From Bacillota bacterium (GTDB lineage: Bacteria; Bacillota; UBA4882; UBA8346): a stretch of 64,000 bases of DNA. Position 1 is the stretch's first letter; each line of letters starts with the position of its first letter. Below are positions 8,350-16,508 of the stretch, piece by piece. The DNA lies in NCBI GenBank assembly GCA_023392595.1, contig JAEVYU010000039.1:1-64000 (forward strand), written 5' to 3'. Below the pieces are notes generated by a model that was not told where the DNA came from, made no database searches, and worked only from the letters and a program-made list of their open reading frames with translations. A program made the position numbers and the translations under genes.

Positions 8350-9048
8350 ATGGGTGCCGTAAAACTATTAATTATCGAAGATGAGAGACAAATTGCCAGA
8401 TTCCTGGAGCTGGAATTGAGCCACGAAGGCTATCAAGTCGACCTTGGAACCGATGGCCGGGAGGGATTGGAAAAGGCCAAGCAAAATCATTATGATTTGA
8501 TCCTTCTGGATATCATGTTGCCGGGTCTTAGCGGTATGGAAGTCTGCCGCCGCATCCGGCATTTTTCAAGCATCCCCATTGTCATGCTGACGGCGAAGGA
8601 TGATATCGAAAGTAAAGTAATGGGACTGGATATCGGAGCGGATGATTATATTACCAAACCCTTTTCCATCGAAGAGTTACTGGCCCGGTTGCGGGTCGCA
8701 TTAAGGCATCAAACGAAGGACTCTTCCCCAAAAGAGTTATATTTTAAGGATCTGGTAATGGATCAGATCCGGCATCAAGTTACCAGAAAGGGGAAGAACC
8801 TTGAGTTGACCAAAAAAGAGTATGACTTGTTGGAATATATGATCGCCAATCAAGGAATCGTCCTGACCCGGGAAAACATCCTGGAAAAAGTCTGGGGATA
8901 TGATTATTATGGCGGCACCAATGTGGTGGATGTTTACATTAAATATTTGCGGGATAAAGTCGATGGCCCCTTTGAAGATAAATTGATTCATACTATCCGG
9001 GGAGTCGGATATACCATGAAGGAGGTGTGCGGGCAAAACGCGGAATGA
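8350..9048 (+). CDS. OmpR-family response regulator
   Basis: A 232-residue two-domain regulator. The receiver domain has acidic residues in IIEDE, phospho-acceptor Asp54 in LILLDIMLPG, and the conserved Lys in YITKPFS. The C-terminal winged helix shows LELTKKEYDLLEYM, NVVDVYIKYLRDKV and the end motif IHTIRGVGYTM. I start at ATG 8350, with GGAG 7 bases upstream; the earlier ATG at 8308 falls in the promoter -10. Its stop codon overlaps the start of the sensor kinase (ATGA), so the two are translationally coupled. The phased repeats at 7736-7786 are the obvious candidate binding site. The signal sensed is unknown. Confidence 0.93.
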   Translation: MGAVKLLIIEDERQIARFLELELSHEGYQVDLGTDGREGLEKAKQNHYDLILLDIMLPGLSGMEVCRRIRHFSSIPIVMLTAKDDIESKVMGLDIGADDYITKPFSIEELLARLRVALRHQTKDSSPKELYFKDLVMDQIRHQVTRKGKNLELTKKEYDLLEYMIANQGIVLTRENILEKVWGYDYYGGTNVVDVYIKYLRDKVDGPFEDKLIHTIRGVGYTMKEVCGQNAE

Positions 9049-10451
9049 AATTTTACAAAATACGGTTTGCCAAGATTTCCTGGAAATTAACCATCATCTA
9101 CGCAGGAATACTCTTTTTGATTTTAACCCTGCTCAATGCTTCCATTTTATATGGCGTTCATTATTTTTTGATGCAACAAGCGGTTGCCCAGGTTACCGAT
9201 ACCGGGGATATGATTATTGAACAATTTCACGAGTCCGGGCAGCAAAGGGTGGATTTGGTCGATAAGGATCTTGTTTTGGGGATACCGTCCAATGATAATA
9301 TTTATGTGAAAATAGTTGATAAACAGGGGAAAATTATCAATGAATCCCCCAAATTCAACCTTAAAATTCCTGAAAAAATCCCTTTAAAAACCAATAAAAT
9401 TGCAATCCTGCAACGGAATTTATTGTACCAAAACAGGATGATCAAGGCCAAAAATCAATCGTACGCTTATTTGCAGGTAGTGAAAAGCCTAAAAAACGAG
9501 TTTCACTTCTTGAAACTTTTGGGATTACTGATGATTGGGGCTGAATTCTCCGGCATATTGATTTCGATTCTTTCCGGATACATTATCAGCCGCGAAGTGT
9601 TAAAACCGATTGCCAATATAACAGCGACGGCCCAAAGTATCAGTATCAACGATTTAAATCAACGGATCAACGTTGCCGGACCCCGGGATGAATTAACCGA
9701 TTTGGCAACCACTTTTAATGCGATGATTGATCGGTTGCAACAATCTTTTGAACGGCAGAACCAGTTTGTATCCGATGCTTCCCATGAACTGCGGACTCCG
9801 ATCTCCGTGATTCAAGGCTATATCAATCTGCTTGATCGCTGGGGCAAAGAAGATAAGGCGATCCTGCAAGAATCGATTACGGTAATCAAAAATGAAGCCG
9901 CCAATATGGCGGAGCTGATCGAAAAATTGCTTTTTTTAGCCCGGAGTGACAGTAGCGCCCGTAATCTATGCAAAGAACCGTTTGCTCTCGCTGAATTGAT
10001 GGATGAAGTTTTTCGCGAAACAAGAATCATTGCCGGAAATCATCAAATAATATTGGAACATAATGAAGAAATTTCGCTTTTTGGCGATCGGAAATTGTTA
10101 AAAGAGATGTTACGGGCGGTGCTGGATAACAGCATCAAGTTTACTCCGGAAACAGGGAAAATCATCATCAATTCTTTGGCTGAAAAGGATAGGATTAAGT
10201 TAATCATCGAAGATGCCGGCATAGGTATTCCGGAAACGGAAATACCCAAAGTTTTTAACCGTTTTTATCAAGTGGATAAAGTACGTCCCAAAACCCAAAA
10301 TGGATGTGGGTTGGGACTGGCCATCGTGAAATGGATCGTTGATGTCCATCAGGGTCAAATCCACGTCAAAAGCGCGTCTGGGAAGGGAACCCGAATTTTA
10401 ATCGTATTACCTGTAACTGGCGATGATGCCGTTGCTTACCTGCAAGATTGA
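9045..10451 (+). CDS. Membrane sensor histidine kinase
   Basis: Partner of the regulator just upstream. There are two membrane helices (about residues 10-35 and 155-180) enclosing an extracytoplasmic sensor of about 120 residues. Then come a HAMP linker (REVLKPIANITATAQSIS), the phospho-accepting His in SDASHELRTPISVIQGY, and an ATPase domain with N box VLDNSIKF, G1 EDAGIGIP and G2 GCGLGLAIVK. About 468 residues. ATG 9045 overlaps the regulator's TGA. A GTG at 9027 sits directly on GGAGGT and cannot use it. The linked PepSY-like secreted protein is a plausible partner of its sensor domain, but that is inference. Confidence 0.92.
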   Translation: MKFYKIRFAKISWKLTIIYAGILFLILTLLNASILYGVHYFLMQQAVAQVTDTGDMIIEQFHESGQQRVDLVDKDLVLGIPSNDNIYVKIVDKQGKIINESPKFNLKIPEKIPLKTNKIAILQRNLLYQNRMIKAKNQSYAYLQVVKSLKNEFHFLKLLGLLMIGAEFSGILISILSGYIISREVLKPIANITATAQSISINDLNQRINVAGPRDELTDLATTFNAMIDRLQQSFERQNQFVSDASHELRTPISVIQGYINLLDRWGKEDKAILQESITVIKNEAANMAELIEKLLFLARSDSSARNLCKEPFALAELMDEVFRETRIIAGNHQIILEHNEEISLFGDRKLLKEMLRAVLDNSIKFTPETGKIIINSLAEKDRIKLIIEDAGIGIPETEIPKVFNRFYQVDKVRPKTQNGCGLGLAIVKWIVDVHQGQIHVKSASGKGTRILIVLPVTGDDAVAYLQD

Positions 10452-10492
10452 TCCGAGATTATTTCGCTTTGGAAGATAACCATTCTCTCATT

Positions 10493-10885
10493 CTATGATT
10501 TTCCTTTAAATTCCTTTTTGCATTTTGGGCAGGTAATAACGATTTTCCCCTTCCCCCGGGGTACTCTTAAGCTCTGTTTGCAATTTGGACAGCTATAATA
10601 GCGGTGGGTTTTGATGTTTTGGAATCGTTCCCCTGCTTTATGAAACCAGGAATACACGGGGCTTATCAGAATGGCAAATTTGTAATTCTCCATGCTCCGT
10701 TTGGATACATTTCTGGAGAGCATTCTAAAAAGAGCAAAGCCGAGGGGAATATAGCCGATTCCTGCCAATAGCGGTATTTTAGCGAATTCAGCCGTTAGGG
10801 TCAAAACTGCCGAAAAAAGGATTAAGAAGACAGAAAGCTGGTCACCGCCGTATCTTCCCGTCATGAATTTTTTGAACCAGTTCAT
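10493..10885 (-). CDS. Membrane protein with C-terminal zinc ribbon
   Basis: A 130-residue protein. Two hydrophobic segments lie near residues 16-55 (LSVFLILFSAVLTLTAEFAK and a following helix). A C-terminal rubredoxin-like zinc ribbon follows: CPNCKQ ... CPKCKKEF, four Cys in two CxxC pairs. The ribosome binding site is AAGGAGG, 7 bases before ATG 10885. It is the last gene of a minus-strand set with a J-domain protein and a DUF5685 protein. The zinc ribbon and J-domain company suggest a membrane-linked chaperone or quality-control role, which is inference only. It converges with the histidine kinase gene. Confidence 0.78.
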   Translation of the reverse strand: MNWFKKFMTGRYGGDQLSVFLILFSAVLTLTAEFAKIPLLAGIGYIPLGFALFRMLSRNVSKRSMENYKFAILISPVYSWFHKAGERFQNIKTHRYYSCPNCKQSLRVPRGKGKIVITCPKCKKEFKGKS

Positions 10886-10961
10886 GAGTATTCCTCCTTA
10901 TTGTTTTAGGTCGATGGAACCGCTTGACGGTTGGTGGATCGAGCAAAGCTCCTTCCATTCA

Positions 10962-11633
10962 CTAGCACTGCCGGCCACAACACATGCAGCATAAATTGGT
11001 AAGGCAAAGTCCCAGGCAAATCTGATTCAAAGTGACGGCCGGCTTTCCAAAACCCTCACTTTGCTGTTGATATACGCGTCCGCTGTTTTGAATGATATTG
11101 TAAAGGCGTCGGTATTCCAGATTGTTCGGCTCCATCTGGATGGAGGTTTTTGAATGGTCTAAGGCCAGGATGATGTTACCGATAGAGGCATGGGCAATTG
11201 CGCTGTAATAGTACCAAGGGGCGCTCCTGTCGGTGATGGCGGACAGGGCGTAAAGGGCTTCCTGATAGTATCCTGCGCGCAGATAGGAAATAACCGGATC
11301 AAATTGGGGATTTTCAGCTCTTTGGTTTCCATAGGAACCGAAATTTCCAAACGGGCCGAAGCCGCCAAATGGATCATACCCTCCTTCACCGGCGCCCTGG
11401 TTGCCGTATTGGCTTTGACCGCTGTAACCTCCACCGCTGGTTGACCGGTAACCATTACCGCTTTTAATCTGTTCATAAGCGGCGTTAATTTGGCTCATTT
11501 TTTTGGCGGCTTCCGGGTCACCTTGATTTAAATCCGGGTGGTATTTTTTAGCCAACTTGCGGTAGGCCTTGGAAATTTCCTCGTTGGAAGCAGTTGGAGA
11601 TACTCCAAGTACTTTGTAGGGGTCGGTGATCAT
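10962..11633 (-). CDS. J-domain (DnaJ-like) protein
   Basis: A 223-residue Hsp70 co-chaperone-like protein. Residues about 1-60 are a J domain with the essential HPD in YRKLAKKYHPDLNQGD. A Gly/Tyr/Gln-rich linker (about 65-110) is followed by a helical TPR-like stretch (YYQEALYALS, then IGNIILALDHSKTSIQMEPN). The C-terminus is unusually rich in cysteine (NLCCMCCGRQC). It lacks the DnaJ zinc-finger and substrate domains. I start at ATG 11633, whose ATGA overlaps the stop of the upstream DUF5685 gene, with GGAG upstream. Such a type III J protein probably recruits DnaK to a specific client, perhaps the upstream protein. Confidence 0.87.
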   Translation of the reverse strand: MITDPYKVLGVSPTASNEEISKAYRKLAKKYHPDLNQGDPEAAKKMSQINAAYEQIKSGNGYRSTSGGGYSGQSQYGNQGAGEGGYDPFGGFGPFGNFGSYGNQRAENPQFDPVISYLRAGYYQEALYALSAITDRSAPWYYYSAIAHASIGNIILALDHSKTSIQMEPNNLEYRRLYNIIQNSGRVYQQQSEGFGKPAVTLNQICLGLCLTNLCCMCCGRQC

Positions 11634-12451
11634 TGGGTAAGGGTCTCCTTTGGTTGCTGTTTTTCTGCTTCGTACCTTGTCCAAACGCCGGAATACAGGA
11701 TATTGTCAATCAGATGTTTATCCTGATGAATGGGCAGCAGTTTGTATTTTTCCACGCAGCCCCCCATCAGCAGATTTAATATATCTTTGAAATTCGCGGA
11801 TGGAATGGCGATTAAAGGATTATAGCGTTCTTTCTTGATGTCGGCTTTTAAATCAAGACAGGCGTCCATGATATAAATGAACTTCCCCAGCGTTTTGCCA
11901 AAGGAACGCAAATTTTCGGCATATTCGTCTTCCTGCCGGACGAAGATTTCACCCATTAGGTTTCCAAAGCATTCGGCGGGAATATCCGGGTTCAATTCCC
12001 CGGATTTTTCAATTCCGGACAGTTCGTTCAAACAGTTGTTGATGACTGCATATTGTTTTGGATACTGCGCAACAATTTGATTATATTGTCTTTGAAACAG
12101 TTTGGCTGTCCCTAGCGATAGAACCTTGCGTTCATCGGCCCAATCGTCCAGGAGATTATAGTAGGCGAGCAGGAGATTCATATCGGCGGCATAGTCGGTG
12201 ATTTCATTTCTCCAGTGCCGGCGGGGCTTAAACGGGTGAGCAAAGCATCGCCCATCGTTCATGGCGGTATTGGGCTTATAGATTGCTGTAAGAAATAAAA
12301 CCAAAAATGCCATATCGTAAGTGAGGGTCATGCGGCTTAGCGCGCCGCAGCGATTCCCCAGCGCCCTGCACAGGCCGCAATAGTAGGCCTGATAGTGCTG
12401 TTTTTCTTCGGGTGTTAACTTTTCGAAATTGGCAGTAACATAGCCAAACAA
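11630..12451 (-). CDS. DUF5685-family protein
   Basis: A 273-residue protein matching the DUF5685 family of Bacillota. The start FGYVTANFEKLTPEE, the conserved cysteine pair YYCGLCRALG and LTYDMAFLVLFLTAIY are the family hallmarks. Another Cys/His segment is DGRCFAHPFKPRR. Its function is not known. The helical fold with conserved Cys and acidic residues hints at metal or cofactor binding. The start appears to be TTG 12451 behind a GGGGGG tract. It is the first gene of a coupled operon with a J-domain protein and a zinc-ribbon membrane protein, an association I recall from other spore formers. Family call firm, role unknown. Confidence 0.82.
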   Translation of the reverse strand: MFGYVTANFEKLTPEEKQHYQAYYCGLCRALGNRCGALSRMTLTYDMAFLVLFLTAIYKPNTAMNDGRCFAHPFKPRRHWRNEITDYAADMNLLLAYYNLLDDWADERKVLSLGTAKLFQRQYNQIVAQYPKQYAVINNCLNELSGIEKSGELNPDIPAECFGNLMGEIFVRQEDEYAENLRSFGKTLGKFIYIMDACLDLKADIKKERYNPLIAIPSANFKDILNLLMGGCVEKYKLLPIHQDKHLIDNILYSGVWTRYEAEKQQPKETLTQ

Positions 12452-12660
12452 AATATGGGCCCCCCTGTGATCGCCACATCGTCATCGTAACATAAAACCA
12501 TATTTCAGATAAGGTGAAATAAATTTTAAAACACCTGATAGTTATTTTATTATAAACGAAAATTCAGGCGGCAAGTTGCTAAAAACCGAGAATTTAATAA
12601 TATTTTAGAATTAGTCTTTCGGCATTATGAAAGTCCTAGCCAGGATCAAGATGCGCGCTT
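12452..12660. other. Divergent intergenic region
   Basis: AT-rich spacer between the minus-strand DUF5685 operon and the plus-strand MGMT-type gene. A TATAAT-like string occurs on the minus strand near 12550, without a well-spaced -35. No other structure was recognised. Confidence 0.3.
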
Positions 12661-12689
12661 TTGACAATTCTGGAATTTTTCCATAAAAT
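12661..12689 (+). promoter_or_regulatory. Sigma-A promoter for the MGMT-type gene
   Basis: Consensus TTGACA (12661-12666), a 17-bp spacer and TAAAAT (12684-12689). The transcript would start near 12696, 30 bases before the ATG. Confidence 0.65.
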
Positions 12690-12725
12690 AGCGAAAACGA
12701 CAATTAAATCTTGATGGGAGCGACA

Positions 12726-13058
12726 ATGAAAAATTTGGAATTTTTTCACCATGTATATGAGATTGTAGCCCAAATTCCAACCGGCAAGGTCATGACCTAT
12801 GGGCAGATTGCCATGATACTGGGTTCGCCCCATTGGGCCCGCCAGGTTGGACAGGCTATGTTCCATGCGCCGGAATCTTTAAAACTTCCTTGCCATCGGG
12901 TTATTAACAGTAAAGGAGGGCTTGCGCCGGATGATGTATTCGGCGGCGTTGCAAGGCAGCGTGAAATGTTGCAAAATGAAGGCGTTTACTTTAAATCCAA
13001 CGGATTGGTAGATTTAAAGCTCTCCCTTTGGCGTGTGGAAGAAAAGCAATCTAAATAA
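12726..13058 (+). CDS. MGMT-family DNA-binding domain protein with Cys active site
   Basis: A 110-residue protein equal to the C-terminal domain of O6-alkylguanine-DNA alkyltransferase alone. The helix-turn-helix region (GKVMTYGQIAMILGSP, HWARQVGQAM) is followed by the active-site motif LPCHRVINSKGGL with Cys56 present. Alkyltransferase-like proteins have Trp in place of that Cys, so this one could still transfer alkyl groups, although the N-terminal domain of Ogt is missing. GGGAG lies just before ATG 12726; in-frame codons upstream (TTG 12711, ATG 12714) overlap that site. It has its own promoter and probably works in DNA alkylation repair or signalling. Confidence 0.85.
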   Translation: MKNLEFFHHVYEIVAQIPTGKVMTYGQIAMILGSPHWARQVGQAMFHAPESLKLPCHRVINSKGGLAPDDVFGGVARQREMLQNEGVYFKSNGLVDLKLSLWRVEEKQSK

Positions 13059-13097
13059 ATCAGTTGAATTTTCAGCTATTTTTTCACCAGCAGATCG

Positions 13098-13202
13098 AGT
13101 AGAGCGTATCGTAAATAAAAGGTAATCAGAAATGGGGAAGATACGCTCTACTTAAGTAAAACGTTCACAATCATTGATTACTTATTTAGAGAACGTTTTA
13201 CT
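13098..13202. repeat. Double-hairpin palindromic element, copy 1
   Basis: Two adjacent perfect hairpins. Hairpin 1 has arms 13098-13110 and 13140-13152 (AGTAGAGCGTATC and its complement) around a 29-base loop. Hairpin 2 has arms 13155-13166 and 13191-13202 (AGTAAAACGTTC and its complement) around 24 bases. The arms are related (AGTARARCGT), and the loop of hairpin 2, reverse-complemented, matches loop 1 (TAAATAA and GTAATCA). The whole element is therefore an inverted dimer of one module. A second copy lies at 17096-17202. Its right half overlaps the 3' end of the secA2-like gene and contains that gene's stop codon. Confidence 0.85.
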
Positions 13203-15499
13203 AATGCTGTTTTAAGGTTTCTGCTAAAGAGTGTATCATTGATCATATAGCTCCAGGTGGCGGAGGGGCCTTTTAGGCCGGCTTTTTCCGGAGCGATTCC
13301 GTTTTCCGTTATTTCTACAGTTCTCAAAGTCTTGATAATGGCTTGCTGGATTCGGGAATGGAGATTTAAATAAACTTCCATCACTCGTTCATGAAATTCA
13401 TTCAACGGTATTCGGCCGCTTAAACTTACCAGATGAATCCCTTCGCGGATCTCCGACACATCCTCCAAGAAATCAGCCCATTGAGAGTCGATTTGGTAAA
13501 GTGTGACATACTTTTCAGCTTGTTCAAGGACATTTTCTTTATACCGTAAAGCCAGCTGCTTATAACGCTCAGGCAAAACTGTTTTAAAGAGATAAGGCCG
13601 TTCTTGATCAAGTAACACGGCTTGACGCCACTGATGGATGACGCGGCGTTGCTTTTCGATGATCCAGGAGTATTTCCATAGATTTTTGCGAATTTCAAAG
13701 TTTTGAGCTTCAATGATTTTTTGGGCAGTATGGATTTGACGACCGACTATGGGATCGTAAATGGGTTGTTCCTGTTTTGAATCCTTGTATTTTTCCGGTA
13801 TAAGCTCCTTAACGCCATGCCGGACAATCAGCTCATCTTCCAAGCTGATGTAGAACCTACTTGAACCGGGATCGCCATGGCGACCGGCTCTGCCACGCAA
13901 CTGTTTATCAACGCGGGTGCTTTCAAAATGGTTGACCCCGATAACGTAAAGGCCCCCCAAAGCCTTAACGGGTTCACTTTCGTTTTCATCCACCCCGCCA
14001 AGCCGGATATCCGTACCTCGGCCTGCCATATTGGTAGAAATGGTAATAGCTCCAAGAGCGCCTGCCCCGGCAATGATTTTTGCCTCAAGTTCATCGTTTT
14101 TAGCATTTAGCAGTTGATGGGGTAAACCTGCATGGTCAAGCATTCTGGCAAGCTGTTCGGATTCCTGAATGCTGCCTGTTCCGACTAGAATCGGTCTTCC
14201 GGTAGCATGGATAAGGGTAATATCCTGAAGTAAGCCCGAAAACTTAGCTGCCTGGTGGGTAAAGACTTTATCAGCTTCATCGATCCGGATCAATGGACGA
14301 TTAGGAGGAATGACCACTATATCCAGATTATAAAACTCTTTGAATTCGTCGGCTGCAGTTGCGGCGGTCCCGGTCATACCGGCAATTTTCGGATAGCAGT
14401 TTAAAAAGTGTTGCATGGTGATGGAGCCTAAGATTTTGCCGTTTTCACCATGGATTAGGCCTTCTTTCGCTTCAACCGCTTCTTGAAGACCATCCGGCCA
14501 ATGCCGGTTTTCCACGACTCTTCCGGTAAATTCATCCACCAGTTCCATGCCGCCGTTTTGAATGATATAGTCGATATCCCGGTGTAAGAGGACTTCGGCA
14601 TGAAGCGCGTTATGGAGTGATGTTAACAGGGCCAAGTTATGGGGGGCATAAAGATTGCCGCACTGCAGTTTTACTTCTGCTTTATTGATTCCCGGTTCCA
14701 AGAGATAGACATTTCTACTATTTTCATCAATGTCATAATCTATCCCGGAAAGGAGAGTCCTAACCAAGTCAGCCAGGGGTATTAGCCGATCATTTATAAT
14801 CGTTTGTTTTCCGGCGATGACTAGAGGCGTTCTTCCTTCGTCGATTAGGATGGAATCGGCTTCATCCACAATGGCATAATGAAATGGGCGCTGCAGTAGT
14901 TCCGATGGGGCATAACTGAGAAAAGAACGTAAATAGTCGAACCCGGCTTCTCTGGCAGTTAGATAAGTAATGTCATCGGAATAAGCTGCCTTACGTTCTT
15001 CACCAGGCATATCGTTTTGGATGTATCCGACAGTCAGCCCTAGAAAGTTATAGATAGCCCCCATCCACTCAGCATCCCGTTTCGCCAAATAATCGTTAAA
15101 GGTTAAGATATGGACTCCCTGGGCGGTTAGCGCATTCAGATAAGCCGGAAAAACAGCAGCCAGTGTCTTGCCTTCACCGGTCAACATCTCAACAATTTTA
15201 CCCTCATGCATGGCGATCCCGGCTATTAATTGAACTCCGAAAGGTTTAAGCCCGAGAACTCTGGCAGATACCTCTTTCACCAGGGCATATGCAGGAACCA
15301 GTAATTGTTCCGGGGAGACGCCATGGGTAGCTTGGTTTTTCAAGCCTAACGATTGTTTTTTTAGCGTATCGTTTGAATAAGCCGCTAAATCTATCCGATT
15401 GATTTTATCAACAAGGTCATGGTAAGAACGAAGGTCAGTCTGGACGGGAGTTTGATTGAAGTCAAAATGTGGATGCAGTTTTGCAAATGTTTTAAACAT
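13178..15499 (-). CDS. secA2: SecA2-like preprotein translocase ATPase
   Basis: ATPase of the SecA family that pushes proteins through a SecY channel. The Walker A motif is MLTGEGKT, the DEAD-type box is VDEADSILIDEGRTPLV, and the helicase motifs TGTAATAADEFKEFYNLD, TNMAGRGTDIRLGG and KQLRGRAGRHGDPGSSRFY are intact. At about 773 residues it ends without the C-terminal zinc-binding SecB-interaction domain, which fits accessory SecA2 forms. It could instead be a divergent main SecA. I start at ATG 15499, 11 bases after GGAGG; the upstream ATG (15517) overlaps that site. No secY2 or accessory Sec genes are near. The last codons and stop lie inside the double-hairpin repeat. The pilin-like exported proteins nearby are possible substrates (speculative). 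Confidence 0.88.
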   Translation of the reverse strand: MFKTFAKLHPHFDFNQTPVQTDLRSYHDLVDKINRIDLAAYSNDTLKKQSLGLKNQATHGVSPEQLLVPAYALVKEVSARVLGLKPFGVQLIAGIAMHEGKIVEMLTGEGKTLAAVFPAYLNALTAQGVHILTFNDYLAKRDAEWMGAIYNFLGLTVGYIQNDMPGEERKAAYSDDITYLTAREAGFDYLRSFLSYAPSELLQRPFHYAIVDEADSILIDEGRTPLVIAGKQTIINDRLIPLADLVRTLLSGIDYDIDENSRNVYLLEPGINKAEVKLQCGNLYAPHNLALLTSLHNALHAEVLLHRDIDYIIQNGGMELVDEFTGRVVENRHWPDGLQEAVEAKEGLIHGENGKILGSITMQHFLNCYPKIAGMTGTAATAADEFKEFYNLDIVVIPPNRPLIRIDEADKVFTHQAAKFSGLLQDITLIHATGRPILVGTGSIQESEQLARMLDHAGLPHQLLNAKNDELEAKIIAGAGALGAITISTNMAGRGTDIRLGGVDENESEPVKALGGLYVIGVNHFESTRVDKQLRGRAGRHGDPGSSRFYISLEDELIVRHGVKELIPEKYKDSKQEQPIYDPIVGRQIHTAQKIIEAQNFEIRKNLWKYSWIIEKQRRVIHQWRQAVLLDQERPYLFKTVLPERYKQLALRYKENVLEQAEKYVTLYQIDSQWADFLEDVSEIREGIHLVSLSGRIPLNEFHERVMEVYLNLHSRIQQAIIKTLRTVEITENGIAPEKAGLKGPSATWSYMINDTLFSRNLKTALVKRSLNK

Positions 15500-15543
15500 G
15501 GAACGATAATCCTCCATTTTTTGATCGAGCCTATCCCCAGGAA

Positions 15544-15572
15544 ACTATAGTACTTTGTGGGCAAGCCTACAA
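15544..15572 (-). promoter_or_regulatory. Sigma-A promoter of the secA2-like gene
   Basis: On the minus strand TTGTAG (15572-15567), a 17-bp spacer and TATAGT (15549-15544), about 45 bases before the start codon at 15499. Confidence 0.45.
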
Positions 15573-15654
15573 AAGACCAATAATTTCAAAGGTCCGGGTT
15601 CATTAGTTTTTAGGTGTTTTTAATAAAAAGCTGGCAATGAAAACAAAGGTGGGA

Positions 15655-15888
15655 TCAGAACAAGGGCAATGGAGGAGCGCGTAGTTGATAAACGGCGATA
15701 CTTCGGGTTCGTATTTTTATCCTGGAAGGGACGGAAAGCGTGACGAGTAGGATGAAAATTACAATGAAGGGAAAAAGATCAGGCAAGAAGAAGCCATCCG
15801 ATGGGTAAGGATGGGGAAAGAAGGAAAGAAATAGCAGACAAGCAATGGAGACTAATATTAGTATTTTTAATAAATTGATACGTTTCAT
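15655..15888 (-). CDS. Small two-helix membrane protein
   Basis: A possible 77-residue protein with two hydrophobic helices (INLLKILILVSIACLLFLSF and LFPFIVIFILLVTLSV) separated by a short proline-rich loop, and a basic C-terminal stretch (SRIKIRTRS). I place the start at ATG 15888, with AGGT upstream; a start at 15912 adds eight residues. It belongs to no family I recognise. The neighbouring stretches contain no gene. The gene could be a relic or a real small membrane protein, and confidence is limited because its ribosome binding site is weak. Confidence 0.4.
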   Translation of the reverse strand: MKRINLLKILILVSIACLLFLSFFPHPYPSDGFFLPDLFPFIVIFILLVTLSVPSRIKIRTRSIAVYQLRAPPLPLF

Positions 15889-16023
15889 ACGCTTTACCTG
15901 AAATTTTTGCATGGCATTTAAGTATTGACAAATGAATCAAGATTATTCATATAAATTTTAACGACTTTTGAATGTTATATGTTCCAAAAAAAGACAATTT
16001 TTTTTGGAGGATATATTTTCAAA

Positions 16024-16243
16024 ATGACTGTCAAATATAAGAACGTAGTACCGTGGGGCCGGTCATATGATAAGTATTTGAGGATGTTTGATCTCGGGGA
16101 GACGGATATCAACAAAAAAATATTGGGTTGCAGCGATGGGCCTGCCAGTTTCAAGCATATGCTGGAAAGCTGAAGAGGTGAAGGTTGATTATGAGTTTCA
16201 AAAGAACAGGGATCGGATGGTAAGGTTAAAATGCTCACCATAA
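16024..16243 (+). pseudogene. Internally deleted class I SAM methyltransferase relic
   Basis: The first 50 residues (YKNVVPWGRSYDKYLRMFDL, then DINKKILGCSDGPASF) match the start of a family of SAM-dependent methyltransferases in which GCGDGPASF is the cofactor loop. The frame stops at 16171-16173. In another frame at about 16169-16243 a segment KVDYEFQKNRDRMVRL resembles the end of the same family (typically YEFQRGGNxM). The middle, normally some 150 residues, is missing. GGAGG upstream and the ATG at 16024 are still present. I infer an internal deletion with loss of frame. The family recognition is from memory and needs a search. Confidence 0.6.
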
Positions 16244-16438
16244 GATTTCGATTTACGAAGAATGAGGAACTTTTCTATGTTCCCGCTAAAGATTTTAATG
16301 GCAGAAACATTGGTTATTTCTGATTTTTAGCCCTGATCTGAAATAGAAAGAGCGATGGGATTTAGTTTTAAAGATAGTTGACATAAAATTCTCACAAATT
16401 TTACTGGTGCTAAAATTAAGCATACTCATCTCGAACTA
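16244..16438. other. Intergenic, no gene seen
   Basis: AT-rich stretch between the methyltransferase relic and the pilin promoter. A TTGACA at 16378-16383 has no well-spaced -10. Nothing else recognised. Confidence 0.3.
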
Positions 16439-16468
16439 TTGACAATCCTCTATTTAGCCTTTTATAAT
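16439..16468 (+). promoter_or_regulatory. Consensus sigma-A promoter of pilin-like gene 1
   Basis: Both hexamers are perfect: TTGACA (16439-16444) and TATAAT (16463-16468), with an 18-bp spacer. Transcription would start near 16475. This is among the strongest promoters in the window, fitting an abundant structural protein. Confidence 0.75.
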
Positions 16469-16508
16469 AAATCATGAGGTTATAATTTTTAAGAAAGAGG
16501 ATTTGACG

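Noticed and set aside
12726..13058. Alkyltransferase-like (ATL) protein
   Set aside because: ATL proteins have Trp in place of Cys; here PCHRV keeps Cys.
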